Counted from the first letter of the stretch, positions 52,025 through 64,000 are shown. The stretch: 64,000 nt of DNA from Rhynchonema sp. JSB1_4 (GCA_030248065.1 JASAMV010006142.1:58583-122582); one strand, 5' to 3'. The notes: generated by a model not told the origin, from the sequence alone. Translations and numbers: made by a program.

Positions 52025-55000
52025 CGAACGTGCTGACGATTTCATCCCGCTGCCTCCGCACGTTGCGTCCGACCATTCGTATGGCAAAACGCCGCCACCA
52101 AAAGGTACAAATGCGTTCCTCGTGGTATTGGTTAATTGGTTAAACGGTGCATTGTTTTCTATCAGGAACGGAATTTTGGACTGTAAGATTTTGCGGTTTT
52201 TTTATTCAGCTTGTTCGTTCGTTGTAATTTTTTATAAATCACACATAGAACCGTATCGTCTTGATCTTTGCTGGCATAGACTTGGCAAAGGCAAATATTG
52301 GTTGAGCTGTATTCAGTAATAAAGTTGGCGCAAGTTGACTCCACGCAACACGTCAATCGAAACCGTGACTTGGTGAGCGGAATCGGCGAACATCTCCTCG
52401 CCTTCAAACCAATGACTGGCACACTTTTGTCGGGTCGTCCACCCCCCAGCGCACCTAACCGGTTACGCCCCGTGACCAAGGGCACTCGATGCTGCACTCG
52501 CGGTGTGGCGTATCACCAAGACGGGCTTTGAGAGTCAGTCCGAGTTGACGTCGTCCGGACATTCTCACATCCTTAAAGGGCTCGGGACATAACCGAAGGG
52601 AGGGTGGTAGGGCATATTGGTAGATACCGTTGGAAAACATTCTGACAGCCTATGTTACACACAAGTTTTAGCTCCTTGGAGATTCGCTATCTCTCGGTAA
52701 AGGGACTTTTCGTTCCAGAAAAAAGTGATTTTTTTCACAACTTGGAACCACCGGTGCAGAAACCCCAAATGAGCTGCGGTTTACGTAACACGTGGACATA
52801 ATTGCAACAGCTTCTGGATAGCTTGTCACCACAACTTCAGTCGCTCAAACCATTGCTTCACTAGGTGAGGGGGCGAAACGTTCCAAAAATCGGCCATATT
52901 TTTCGAGAACACAAGTTTGTCCCTAAATTTTGAGGCCGTGCTTTGCGCTGCAGAAATAGAAATGCAATGGGAAAATAGAGCATTGTCGAAAGTACCAGAA
53001 AATAAGGTTTTTAAATTTTGAAACTCATGGCTAGCTCCGTGACAGGCCTAAAAATCCATTGAATTACCATTAAGCCAGATGGTTACATTTATCGCCAGAA
53101 TTGTGGCCCAAAAAGGCCACAGATTGTATCGCATTCGCAACAAAAAATTGAGAGAAAAGTATGGTTTAGCAACCTATTAAGGTCCGAAGACCCCAAGGTC
53201 TACAAATCTCTCGGGGCAGCCATAGTAATCTGAATACGATATTCAGCTATAAGTGCTCATTGTTGATAGCTATTGTAAATGTGATAGCACCAAAGAATGT
53301 ATCTCCAGAGTAGCTTTCGAGCGATATATAACAAGCCCCAAAAAATTCTAACGCTTGGGAGCACAGGGTAAAAAATTGCTTTTTTGCAGATTCTGGAATG
53401 AACCGTCACGTCACCGTGTGCGATTTCGGAATTTTGACCGTTTCTTGTCCGTAGTAAGAGATAGTATAGACTGTCATATATCGTTCGATAGCTATTTGGA
53501 AGCTACATCGTTTGGTGCTATCAAATGTGAAGTAGTTCGTAACAGAAACGACTTATAGCCGAATATCTTATTCAGGTTTGCATGGCCGCAACAGTAGGTC
53601 CATCGAGTTTGAAGTCTTCAAAGTCGTCTAGATTGTTGGACTGTGCGTTTATCTGACATTTTCCTTTCAAATGCGATGCAATACGTGGCCTATTTACATC
53701 ACATTTCCGCCAATGAATGCGACTATACAGTTTTGGGGCAATTTTTGGGTCTTTTTCGGCCTGTCACGCCGCTGCATAAGGGTTTCCAAATCTAAAAACC
53801 TTATTTTCTGGTACTTTCGACAAAGCTCTATTTTTCTGTTGCACTTTCATTTCTGGAACGAAAAGCGCGGCCTCGAAATTTAGGGACAAACTTGTGCTCT
53901 AGAAAAATGTGGCCGATTTTTGGAACGTTTCGCACCCTCACCGAGTGAAGCAATGCTTTGAGCGACTGAAGTTGTGATGATAATTTATCCAGACGCTTTT
54001 GTAATCCTATCCATGCATTACTTGACGTCCAGCTGATTTGTCGTTTCTGCACCGGTCGTTCCAAGTTGTTAAAAAATTCACTTTTTTCTGGAAAGAAAAG
54101 TCGCTCCACCAGGAGATAGCGAATCTCCAAGGAGGTTAAAGCTTGTGCGCGACATATGCTGTCAGAGTGCTTTCCAACGGTGTATAACACTACGCCCTGC
54201 TACCCTTCCTACGGTTATGTCCCGAGCCCTTTAACGCTGGGCGAGATCAGTGTGCCAACTCTATCACTAAATACAGCAAAGTAAAATTTGCCCAAATCCA
54301 TGCCAAGTGTATGCCAGCGAAGTTGGCACGACCCATAATGTCGCAGGCCATGTGATCTACCAAACGTATGACGCGGCTTCACGTGCTGACGGCAAGCTTC
54401 CGCCCGCCAATCTGCTGCCGACCGCTGTGGTCACGCAGAATGTTCGACAGGTTCGCCAGTATTGTCACTGTCGGATTTACTGTGCTTTGTTCCTTTTAGG
54501 AAGTTTTGTTTCATTTGTCAACGGAAAAAACCACGAACAAAACAAAACAAGCGAAACAAATTTTTACGTGTGCTACGAAACATTTTATGTGTAATTCTAC
54601 TATGATGTCGATCACACAAGATTAACCGCAACTCAACGCTCACAAGAAGAACATAAACATAAATTTGCAGATTGTGTTGACCGAAGATGAGCAGGGTCGT
54701 ACATTCATGACCACGCAGCTGCCGATTGAGAGGGGCGGCACGTCGACGTTGGCTGATACGAAAGTGAAGAATGAAGGTGGGATTGTTGTTGTTGATTTCG
54801 TCACTTTCACACGTATGGTAATCCGTTCGGTCCGGTCTTGGGGATAACATTGATATCGACCGGTATGAAAAGTTGCTCCTCGACAGCTGTAAAAAGTGCT
54901 TCACGCTCTCCGAAATTCGATAATCAGTAAATGTGGAAATACTGTATACCTATCCTATACTTGCGGGCCGGAAAAAAAACCGTTTTTTTTCCGGAAAAAA

Positions 55001-58000
55001 AACCGAAAAAAAACCGTTTTTTTTCCGAGGCCCGGAAAAATACGTTTTTATTTTTCCGGAAATTTTTCCAAGTGGCAACTTTTGGAAAAAAAACGGTTTT
55101 TTTTCCAAAAATTTCCGAAATATTTTCAAGGGTTACGAAAGGATGTTGTCAAAACTAATGTAAATCGGTGCTAAACAGTTCAAAATGAGCACTTTTTAAT
55201 CTCCAAGTGCATTTTTAGCATGTTTCAGACTATTTCCCGACAAAATTTTCTCCAAAATAGGCGTTTTTGGACCATGGGTATCCTTAAGTACTGGAAAAAT
55301 ATTTGGAAAAAAAACGGTTTTTTTTCCGGAAAAAAAACGGTTTTTTTTCCAAAAATATATTTTGCGGAAAAATACGCAAGTATAACCTATCCCAAAGACC
55401 GAGGCAAGACTACTCATGGGTTTCAACTTATTCATGATTATAAATCATCAATTACATTTTTTATCTCAGGTCCCCGTCGTCCCAGTCAACCGACAGTGGC
55501 GCATACGGCCAAGACAGCTGACAACATGCCAAAATTGACGCGTCGTGTGATACAACCACCACCTTCAACTGCGATGGGCAGCACTGGCACACAGAGGATT
55601 GCTGATAGTCCGCAGGTCGGTATCAATGTTGCCATATATTGTATGAAATCTTGGTGAGATTTCTTTGGTGATGAGATTTTTTGTGGAGGTTATGGTCAAC
55701 TAGATGAACACAAACACAAGAGACATGCCAATTTTTTTCGCGGAGACGGGCTAATGCGCATTCAGCCTCGGGCGTGGTCTGTTTCGTTGGTAAACATTTT
55801 TTATAGTGTTTGTCAACTAGTTTTATGAACCACTACGCCGGTCAAACTCATCTCGACAGTTAGAATCAAAAGAAAAATACGTCAGCATCGGCGTTGCGAA
55901 CGTCCCACTATCCTAAATTATTTACATCTTTTTTCTGCTACAGGTCAGCTACAACATTGGTCCTCCGCCACGAATGAGCGGAGGAAGTAGCAGCAGCAGC
56001 AGTACTCGGTCAGCGCCGCCCGCTCGGTTAACACACCAGCGTGCCGGTTTGTACTCGGCACCCAATCCTGTGACAAGTTCGACCCTGAGTCAGCAACGGG
56101 GGCAACAAGCACAAAGTCCAGTCAAAATGATCTACCTTCGTTCACCACCACAATCCCCGACCACCAAGGTACCGCGATCAGTCCTTGTCTCGTCAGTGAG
56201 CACAACCAGTGCGCAACCAACCGTCACTCGTCCGATGCGTGCGGGAACAGACAAGGGATTGAGATTTGAAGACGCCATCAGGTTACTTGTGGAGTCGAGA
56301 TTTGGGAGTGCGCTGTTTTTATGAAACGATGTTCTGTGTTGAGGTCGCTGTGTGCGTGCTTGTGAGCTCTTGATTCATTATTTTTATTTCAGCGACAAAA
56401 GCAACCCACCCGTTGCGTCGACCGCCGTGGAAAGTACGCATGCGCGAAGCCGAACTCGCAGTCTGGCATTGGCTGATGCGGCTACCCATGCACCGGGAGT
56501 GAATGTTTCAGTCACTGACACACTTGCGCCGCCCAGTAGTGATGCCGGTAGGAATGGGGATACAGTATTCAGTTGAGCGGGTCTACTATGCCAACCTGAC
56601 CATTGGCCCTGATCTGGAGAACTTTGGAAATAACGCAACATTCAGCACCTGGTACAATCTACACGAAGTTGGCAAAGTACAAACATGATGATAGGTTCTC
56701 CTGCCAAAAAATCGGGTGCCGAGCTTGAGCTGCATAAATGTTTCTTGGAAAGCACAACAGCAGCTGCACGAACAAGTTGTTGCTATTCGTTTCTTTGTGC
56801 TTTGCTCACTTAAAGGGCTCGGGACATAACCGAAGGAAGGGCAGCAGGACATACTGTTATGTGCCGTTGGAAAGCATACTGAGGGCGTATGTCACGCACA
56901 AGTTTTAAGCTCCTTGGAGATTCGCTATCTCAAGGTAGAGGGGCTTTTCGTTCCAGATAAAGGTGTATTTTTGCAGAACTTGGAACGACCGGTGCAGAAA
57001 CTCCAAATGAGTTGAAGGTCAAGTAACACATGGACAGGATTACACCAGCTTCTCAATAACTTATCATCACAACTTCAATCGCTAAAACCATTGTTTAACT
57101 CGGTGAGGGTGCGAAACGTTCCAAAAATCGACCATATTTTTCGAGAACACAAGTTTGTCCCTAAATTTTGAGGCCGCGTTTGGCGCTACCGAAACAAGAA
57201 TGTTATGGAGAAATAGAGCATGGTCGAAACTACCAGAAAATAAGGTTTTTAAATTTTGAAACTCATAGCTAGCTCCGTGACAGACCTAAAAATCCATTAA
57301 ATTGCCCCTAAACTAGATGGTTACATTCATCGCCAGAATTGTAACACATAAAGGACACAGATTGTATCGCATCCGAAACAAAAATTTGAGAGAAACGTCT
57401 GGTTTAACAACCTGTCAAGGTCCGAAAACCCCAAGGTCTACAGATCTCTGGGCGAAGCCATACTAACCTGAATATGATATTCAGCTATAAATGCTTATTG
57501 TTAATAGCTATTGCAAAAGTGATAGCACCAAACAATGTATCTCGGGAGTAGCTTTCGAATGATATATAACAAGCCCCAATAAATTCTTACGCTTAAGGGC
57601 AGAGGCTAAAAAATTGCTTTTTTGACGATTCTGGAATGAACCGTCACGTCACCATGTGCGATTTCGGAATTTTGACCGTTTCTTGTGCATAGTAAGAGAT
57701 AGTGTGGGCATGTTATATATCGTTCGATAGCTACTCCAAAGTTACATCGTCTGGTGGTATCAAATGTGCAATAGTCCTTAACAGTAACGACTTATAGCCA
57801 AATATCTTATTCAGGCTGGCATGGCCGCAGCAGCCGGACCATTTGGTTTGAAGTCTTGAAACTCTTCTAGATTGATGGAGTGTGCGTTTATCTGACTTTC
57901 TCGTTTCCAATGCAATGCAATACGTGGCTTATTTACATCACATTTCCGTCAATGAATGCAACTATGCAGTTTAGTGGCAATTTTTAGGTCTTTTTCGGCC

Positions 58001-58736
58001 TGTCACGCCGCTACCTAAGCTTTTCCTAATTTAAAAACCTTATTTTCTGGTACTTTCGACAATGTTCTATTTTTCTGTTGCATTTTCATTTCTGCAACAC
58101 AAAGCACGGCCTCAAAATTTAGGGACAAACTTGTGTCCTCGAAAAATATGGCCGATTTTTGGAATGTTTTGCACCCTCACCGAGAGAAACAATAGTTTGA
58201 GCGACTGAAGTTGTCATGATAAATTATCCAGTAGCTGTTGTAATCCCATCCACGTGTTACTCGACCTTCAACTCATTTGGGGTTTCTGCACCGGTCGTTT
58301 CAAGTTGTGAAAAAAATCACTTTTCTCTGGAACGAAAAGTCCCTCTACCAAGAGATAGCGAATCTCTAAGGAGCTGAACGTTTGTGTGTGATATGTGCTG
58401 CCGCAGTGCTTTCCAGCGGTGTATAACACTATGCTCTGCTGCCCTTCCTACGGTCATGTCCCGAGCCCTTTAACGAAACCAGCAAGAAAACAACCCTCAG
58501 TTTCGGAAAATCAATTTCTAGAATTTATTTTTGCAACCCCCGTATGTTGCTGTCCAGGCCACGTGACTATCGTGTCGACTTCGACGGCGGCCCCTCCAGC
58601 GTCTGACACTGGAGTGGAACATTACGTTGAGGATTCGTACGTGCCTCCGACCGAACTAATGCACCATCACGTTACCACAAGGGGCACTTCGGTGCTTGTA
58701 GACCAATTGCCCGCTAATATATTGGCTGACGATTGA
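52025..58736 (+). CDS. Multi-exon gene of unknown function, Ser/Thr/Pro-rich
   Basis: Exons with fully compatible phases: about 52025-52104, 52317-52502, 54308-54450, 54671-54776, 55470-55615, 55944-56281, 56393-56547 and 58558-58736 (stop TGA). All later junctions follow GT/AG. The amino part reads ADDFIPLPPHV and HLLAFKPMTG; the middle has GHVIYQTYDAASRADGKL and IVLTEDEQGRTFMTTQLP. The second half is disordered: a run of serines after RMSGG, then Gln, Pro, Ser and Thr rich, ending EHYVEDSYVPPTEL and LPANILADD. There is no membrane span or zinc finger. It looks like a nuclear or scaffold protein, but I do not recognise the family. The first exon is tentative. An AATAAA lies near 59042, about 300 bp past the stop. 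Three introns carry complete transposons. Confidence 0.7.
52577..54230. mobile_element. TTAA-flanked foldback element, copy 2 (intronic)
   Basis: 1654 bp, same ends AGGGCTCGGGACATAACCG and inverse, TTAA on both sides. It occupies most of the intron between 52502 and 54308. Collinear with copies 1 and 3. Confidence 0.92.
54956..55384. mobile_element. MITE with GGAAAAAAAACCG palindromes, 8-bp duplication
   Basis: Ends TATACTTGCG and CGCAAGTATA, with perfect 8-bp flanks ACCTATCC (54948-54955 and 55385-55392). The body consists of repeated GGAAAAAAAACCG and its inverse. The ends differ from CAG-type hAT elements here. Inside the intron 54777-55469. Confidence 0.88.
56814..58469. mobile_element. 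TTAA-flanked foldback element, copy 3 (intronic)
   Basis: 1656 bp with TTAA on both sides, in the last intron (56548-58557) of the unknown gene. Same orientation and layout as copy 2. Confidence 0.92.
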
Positions 58737-59568
58737 TTGAGTGATGTTTCGTGAAAGGTACGTATCGAAGTACAAGTATTTGTTAGTCAATCAAGGATTA
58801 AAACTTTGTGTTGTTGTTGCTATTGATCCAAGCTTTACAGTTCGCATTGTACTTGCTCTAAATTCATGCATTCTTTTCATGTTGTGTCTCTTTCTCTTGT
58901 GAAACAGCAGTGTTTGTATGTATGTATTGTGTATATAGGATCAATTTGATGAGCGAACTTTCTTTCTGTCCTTGTACATTTTGTCGAGGGTACGCAGTTT
59001 TGTGTTTTGATGTTAACTTTGCAAAGAAAGTGTCAAGTGAAATAAAATAATCTGTAACTCCATATTTCTTATCACGAACATCAGTGATGGTCAAGGATCA
59101 GGGATACCTTGCTTTCCATTTCGATGGGTTTGTTGGACAGTCAGGCTGCAAAAGAATGATCTGATTGATTGGCATTATGGAACACGTGGTAACGCTAATT
59201 TTTGACCATTAAATATGTCATGAGTAACGTTTTACCAGCATATGTGAGATCAAAGCAAGAGAACAAACAGAAAGTTACTGTGAATAACACATTCTCCCCA
59301 CCCTTTTTTCACTGAACAATGTTATGTACAGAAGCAGAACTGTACAAAATAATGTTTTACGACATATCCAGGTGGTATGTAGCCGAAAAAGTTCTAGTGG
59401 CATTTTGCGAACCAGGAACAGTGAAACCGGGAACACCAACAAATAGTCGAGGTTGAATATTATGCGGTGTCATTTTGGTCCAACCAAATCAATCACACTA
59501 CAACGCGCGTTATATCAATCTTGCAAACGCACTACGACACAGTGAAACATCAAAACCGTCGAATTTAA
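58737..59568. other. 3' flank of unknown gene and intergenic
   Basis: Likely 3' untranslated region up to the AATAAA near 59042, then unassigned sequence. The minus-strand frame at 58864-59094 has no recognisable signature. Confidence 0.4.
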
Positions 59569-60375
59569 GGCTGCCTTCACAATGCATGCGCGTTTGCGCA
59601 TTTGCGCACGAAACTGACGCGCATTTGTGTTCACAATGCATTTGCGCGTCTGCGCGTTTTTGACGCGCAAACGCGCAAAAATACGATTAGGATTGGTTCT
59701 AATTTTGCGTGCGCGTTTGGCTTGCCCGAGCTACCTGAAGCAAAAAAACATTATTATTTCAACAAATTATATTTTAAAAACGATATGGCCACCTGTTACG
59801 ATCCTTTTACGTTTGTTGTTTTATCACTCAGCCATTGATTACGTTTCATTTCAAAAGTCATTCTTTCACAGGAAACAAAATGTCGAAAATTGTATTTTTC
59901 ACAATTTGTCGTGTTTGTTTCTTGTTCGTATGCTTTTCTTTGAACAATTTCAATGGAATCGGGTGGAGGGTTCAACTTTTGTTCTGTTCGATAGTAATTT
60001 TATGTAATTTCTATCATTCGTTGCCAAAAAATATTCCGCAATCTAAAGTTTTCCTTTTAAAAATTACATCATGGGACATCAAAGGTGAATGCTCATCAAC
60101 AGACGATGAGCTCAATCTCCCGCCGGACGCATGCAGCCCGGTACGAATATGAAAATGCAAAAAAACAACTGTTCCAAATTTCATGCACACGCTATTCTAA
60201 TCTGATGCGCAAACGCGCATGTCCATTGTGAACACAGATGCGCACTGCGCGTTTGCGCATTTGCGCATGCGCGTTTGCGCATGAAATTTGCATTGTGAAC
60301 TGAACACCAATACGCGTCAAAAAATGTGACGCGCATGCGCAAATGCGCAAACGCGCATGCATTGTGAAGGCAGCC
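59569..60375. mobile_element. PIF/Harbinger-like non-autonomous element, 807 bp
   Basis: Ends GGCTGCCTTCACAATGC and its exact inverse, flanked by TAA on both sides; a 3-bp TWA duplication with G-rich ends suits Harbinger. About 100-190 bp at each end is packed with GCGCATTTGCGC and GCAAACGCGC words. The middle has an open frame from about 59881 with a hydrophobic stretch, but no transposase. Confidence 0.85.
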
Positions 60376-60824
60376 TAACATAAATGAGCAACAGGAATAT
60401 ATTGCTCACTTGTCACACGTAAGCAACACCATTCAATGGAAAGAGTAAAAATTGACAAATTACTATTATACAAACGCTTCAGTTTAGTTGAAATATGGTA
60501 ATTGTTTGTGGCAACCTTGCTTCTCAGCTTCGCTGGCAAATGGATGCAACTGAAAATGGTCGAACCTCCAAAAGCTGCACAGTTCAGCACGCGACTGCAA
60601 CGTCAACGGAGAAAAGAAATATTCAACACAAACATTCAGCTGAAACCGTACATAAAAAATAGTTGTATAACAGCATCATCGACACACATATGTACTAATT
60701 GTCAAAAATATCTTACCTTTCGGTGAAACATCATTGAAGAAACTAGCGCATTAGTTGCAACAGGGATAGCGTGAGTGATTGTATACGTAACCCATAATAA
60801 TATAATAGTTGAGTGCAACATGAG
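60376..60824. other. Between Harbinger element and globin gene
   Basis: Includes the 3' flank of the minus-strand globin gene. The rest is unassigned; no other gene is seen. Confidence 0.35.
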
Positions 60825-62144
60825 TTAGTCATCGTCATCCACGTATTCCATGTCGGTCATAAAGCCAATCTTCATTTCCTCGACCACAAATGACGTGAAC
60901 GATATCCAACCCTGTACGGCCGTCGTGCGGTCCGCTGGCGATAGACGCTGGTCGCGTAGCATCATTTTTGTCATCACCTGCAATACAGCCGCAACATGCA
61001 TGCATATTAGTCCAAGTGACCGCTATCCGGTGCTTACTCGACTGCTCGCCCACGCTAAGACGGGGCCCAGACACCAATCGAGCCCGCATGAATCCGGTCC
61101 GAAAGTATTCGACCCAGACCAATGAAATGGAAACCAGATCTTTTCGGACTCGTCACTTCGATCCAGCTGCGTTAATCAGTCCGGTAGTTTGGTCCAAATC
61201 AATTCGGCCCAGCCCAGAACTACTTGTACCTGACACGATGTTAAGCCAAAAATGAGCTTTGAGCACCAAACACTCAAAAACACACCGATTTCATTGCGGT
61301 GCGAATCCTATCGAAATGTTCGGGTCGCATGCCCCTTTCGGCGTATTCCCGATGTCGGGCACCGAGGTCACGCGCGATCTTCGACAGCTCATCGGCACTT
61401 TCGCACGCCTTCACGCACGTGGTCATACTCTGAAACATCAGAGACTGCGTGACATCGAGGTAGGAGGGCTGTGATCAGTGAGAGCTTGTGTCGCGGAGAT
61501 GATGGATCTGGCAGGACATGAGTATGTATGTGTTTTTCTACATAAAGTGACATGTTTGTAACAACACTAATGTTTACCTACCGTTTCCGCCCTGTTCCAC
61601 AGACCGCTGGTGCTCCGGGACATCGGTCATTCAAAAATTGCAAAGACAGCAGATACATACGCCCATCTGTGAAACATCAACCCTGATAACGAGTCATTCC
61701 AAAAATATTACCGATCTACAGTACCTGAATTTGTACAATACAAGTCCGTCAACAGGAGAGTTGTGTCAGTTGTGAAAGCTTGCTGGGCGCGATCCAGGTC
61801 CAAGGCAAGAGCATTGATTCTCACAAAACCTTGTTCCTTCCAGTATACACAATTCCAAGAGACTCACTCACATCAGTGAACGCTCTGATCTGTTTGATGA
61901 ATGCCGGATTGCCGCTCACTGCCCCGCCACGTCGTTTCATCTCCGGGAACAGATTCAGTAAATTCGGCTGCGTTTTGAAGAAGGCGCCATAGACGTCGGC
62001 GCCGAATTCGAAAGACAGATTGTCGCCCCAAATCAGTAAAAGTAGTTCGCATTGTTTGGGCGACAGATCGTAGGTGGTGATCGGGGGACTATCCGACCCG
62101 CCATTAGCCCCACCCAACTCGTCCGCATTATTATCGAATGACAT
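60825..62144 (-). CDS. Globin, three exons, 194 residues
   Basis: Haem-binding oxygen/redox globin. Exons (minus): 62144-61872 (91 codons), 61444-61286 (53) and 60977-60825 (50 plus stop TAA); all joins are phase 0 with GT/AG. The ATG at 62144 was chosen because the upstream frame extension has only a GTG. After a disordered N-tail of about 24 residues come Trp39 (A12), Pro60 (C2) and Phe66 (CD1) in NLLNLFPEM. Gln85 occupies the distal E7 position; the proximal F8 is His122 in RDLGARHREY, followed by RPEHFDRI. The G helix is interrupted by an intron at AMKS|VMTKMM, close to the ancient G7.0 site. The H helix is WISFVTFVVEEMKIGF and the tail ends in four aspartates. Neuroglobin-like spacing; no signal peptide, so cytosolic. 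Distal Gln is common in invertebrate globins. Confidence 0.93.
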
Positions 62145-62587
62145 TTTGGGTGATGTTGGGAGTTTGTTATTGGAAAATGTTGATGTTGAGGTTTGGTTTA
62201 TGTTGCTGCTCGCTCGCTGGCCTGATGTTGATTGGATTGAGTTTGAATACACAAACACGTCCCACAGGATAATGTCGTGGACTGTGGCGGACTTTCGATA
62301 TTAAACTTATTGTCCTCCAATTTTTGATATACAGCAGTTGTAGGTTCGTTGTTGTCCGAGATTAAATGATGTTGTTGAAATTCTACGGCTTGCAGGATTG
62401 AACAGCAAGCAGATTGAATCAGGGAAACAAGTGTTTTCTTCTCACATCGCGTATTTCATGTGACAAATATAAAACGCCAGCTGAAATGTTGGGGTCATAA
62501 TTTTTTGATTGTCGCAACGCAGTGACGAAAATGCTTTAGTGGCCGAAAGTAAAAGACGTTCGTTCCAAATGAATGAAGTCTAAACAT
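62145..62587 (-). promoter_or_regulatory. Globin 5' flank
   Basis: Probable 5' untranslated and promoter region of the globin gene. The frame continues upstream of the ATG without a Met up to 62258, so a longer product is not supported. No TATA box assigned. Confidence 0.35.
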
Positions 62588-63012
62588 CAGTGGTGTCGTT
62601 GGGAAATCAAAACGTCACGATACCGGATACCCAAAATCCAAAATTTTCGGATACCGGATTCCCAAAATGAAAAATCTCGGATACCTAGGGGGGTTGCTCC
62701 CTAAAATAAAAATCTCGGATACCCAGGTGGTTGTTCAAGAAAGGTCAATTTTTTAGACGAAAATTGAGCAAAATCGGTGTTGAAAGAGCAAAAAATGGTC
62801 ATTTTGGGGGTTATGCTTGCGCCAGCAAGCGATTTTGAGCATTTTGGAGGTAAAAATGGGCGATTATTACGGTTTTCGGAAAAAAATTAGGGTAGGATAC
62901 CCCTGGACAAACAGTCAGGATACCGGATACCCCTGGGTGAAAAAATTAAGACACCGGATACCGGATACTAAGGGGGTAACCCCCCGTTCCCCCCCCCCCA
63001 ACGACACCACTG
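62588..63012. mobile_element. hAT-like MITE, CAGTGGTGTCGTTGGG ends, 425 bp
   Basis: Ends CAGTGGTGTCGTTGGG and CCCCAACGACACCACTG; perfect 8-bp duplications CTAAACAT (62580-62587 and 63013-63020). The interior has many direct copies of GGATACC (CGGATACCCAAAAT and variants). No ORF of note. Confidence 0.92.
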
Positions 63013-64000
63013 CTAAACATACCCACTCAGCTTGAACAGTGACCAGTAAATTGTTCCAGCATGTTCACTGAAGAAGCACAAACCCACGAAATCCCATTTG
63101 TGACTTGAAGTTTGAATACAACTTTGCAAACGGCAAATTGTGTCTCCGCAAGCTTTCGTGTGTGATTGACAATCTGTATATATGTACTTGCGAAATCTAT
63201 TGCAACACCCCCTAATGAGCTCAGGGCCGTATCAACATTGAAAACAAGTCTTTTGACATGGACTTGGCTTGGACATCAGCCGTGGTGTTCAATCCTGAGA
63301 TTTAGGGGTTAACTCGGAACTTTCCGAGCCATCTCTCACCGGGACACAAACGAAAAAAATGAGGTAATGCACAATTTGCAGAGTTGCAGTTTGTGTGTTG
63401 TGAGAAACAGGAGGCAAACTCAGCCACACACGGACGACATCTCACGTGTATGCGTCGCGGTACTTTACCTCACAGATAGTTATTGAACGTTTCTCACGCT
63501 GGCTCCTTGTAGCAAGGTGGTGATGCAAGCCTAGGTCTGCCCAAGCCATGGAGTTTCGGGACCAACCAAAACCGAGGACAAGAGGTAACTATGCATATCT
63601 TGACGGTATGATATACCATACAACTGTAATAACGACAATCAAATCCCTGGCGAGTTTCCCTAATTATAATATGCAAGCTGCATAAATGTCAAACAAACAA
63701 GTCGTCAAAGCGGCATGCTGTCCAATGGGACACTTACTGCAAATGAAGCTTGTCTGGAAACCAGACAGGACAAGTAAAATTTCTATAGCTATAGCAATTA
63801 ATTACCCCTGCTTCTATAGTTTGAAGTTCACGGGGTTGATATTGATACTACATGGTGCCAGCTTTTTCTGACATTCTGATGTTTCACTTCCATAAAATTG
63901 GAAACGCTAATGCATTTCCATGTTTATCACTGGCGATGCCAAATACACGACAAGTGACACTCAGTGACTAGGCAGCCTGCCAGTGATCCGTTCTGTTTTG
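63013..64000. other. Intergenic, no gene seen
   Basis: Ordinary sequence with no recognisable exon, RNA gene or delimitable repeat. Confidence 0.3.

Noticed and set aside
62145..62258. Upstream extension of the globin start
   Set aside because: The longer frame opens with GTG, not ATG; the ATG at 62144 gives a normal globin N-tail.

Overview
The window is animal nuclear DNA. It has small phase-consistent exons with GT/AG introns, very long dinucleotide repeats, a Penelope-like retroelement and dense non-autonomous DNA transposons. It contains no operons, bacterial genes or CRISPR arrays. The host is probably an invertebrate. Intron-rich type II membrane proteins of glycosyltransferase family 92 (GT92) fit an ecdysozoan such as a nematode or a tardigrade, but the lineage cannot be fixed from the sequence alone.

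Genes, left to right: (1) a GT92 gene, 1860-3295 (+), with both ends unresolved; (2) an unrecognised two-exon coding stretch, 5811-6279 (+); (3) a decayed Penelope-like reverse transcriptase, about 6899-8385 (-), followed by a tRNA-like Pol III promoter and a hammerhead-like motif on the opposite strand (8604-8741); (4) a GT92 gene, 13055-16649 (-), with membrane anchor and catalytic exons; (5) a TylF/macrocin O-methyltransferase-family gene, about 26012-27523 (+), in at least eight exons; (6) a zinc-knuckle ORF fragment split by a CA repeat, 28582-29254 (+); (7) a second anchored GT92 paralogue, 41995-47345 (+), whose catalytic DxD exon I could not find; (8) a multi-exon gene of unknown function, about 52025-58736 (+); (9) a three-exon globin, 60825-62144 (-), that assembles cleanly to 194 residues.

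The rest is mostly mobile DNA, and several families can be delimited to the base. They include hAT-like elements with 8-bp target duplications (567-916, 15166-15921, 19272-19998, 31505-31668, 39767-41155, 50837-51554, 54956-55384, 62588-63012); a TA-flanked 265-395 bp family in seven copies; a TTAA-flanked 1.65-kb foldback family in three copies, two of them inside introns of gene 8; a Harbinger-like 807-bp element; GC-rich and CG-rich hairpin elements; and an inverted duplication (18140-20371 / 21558-22871) whose left arm later gained two insertions. Nested copies give empty-site proof of the target duplications.

The GT92 genes are probably secretory-pathway glycosyltransferases. The methyltransferase and the globin are independent single genes. 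I see no functional cluster that links the genes. The main biological interest lies in the TylF-family gene, the element inserted at a GT92 exon edge, the tRNA-like plus hammerhead-like module, and the well-dated transposon stratigraphy.
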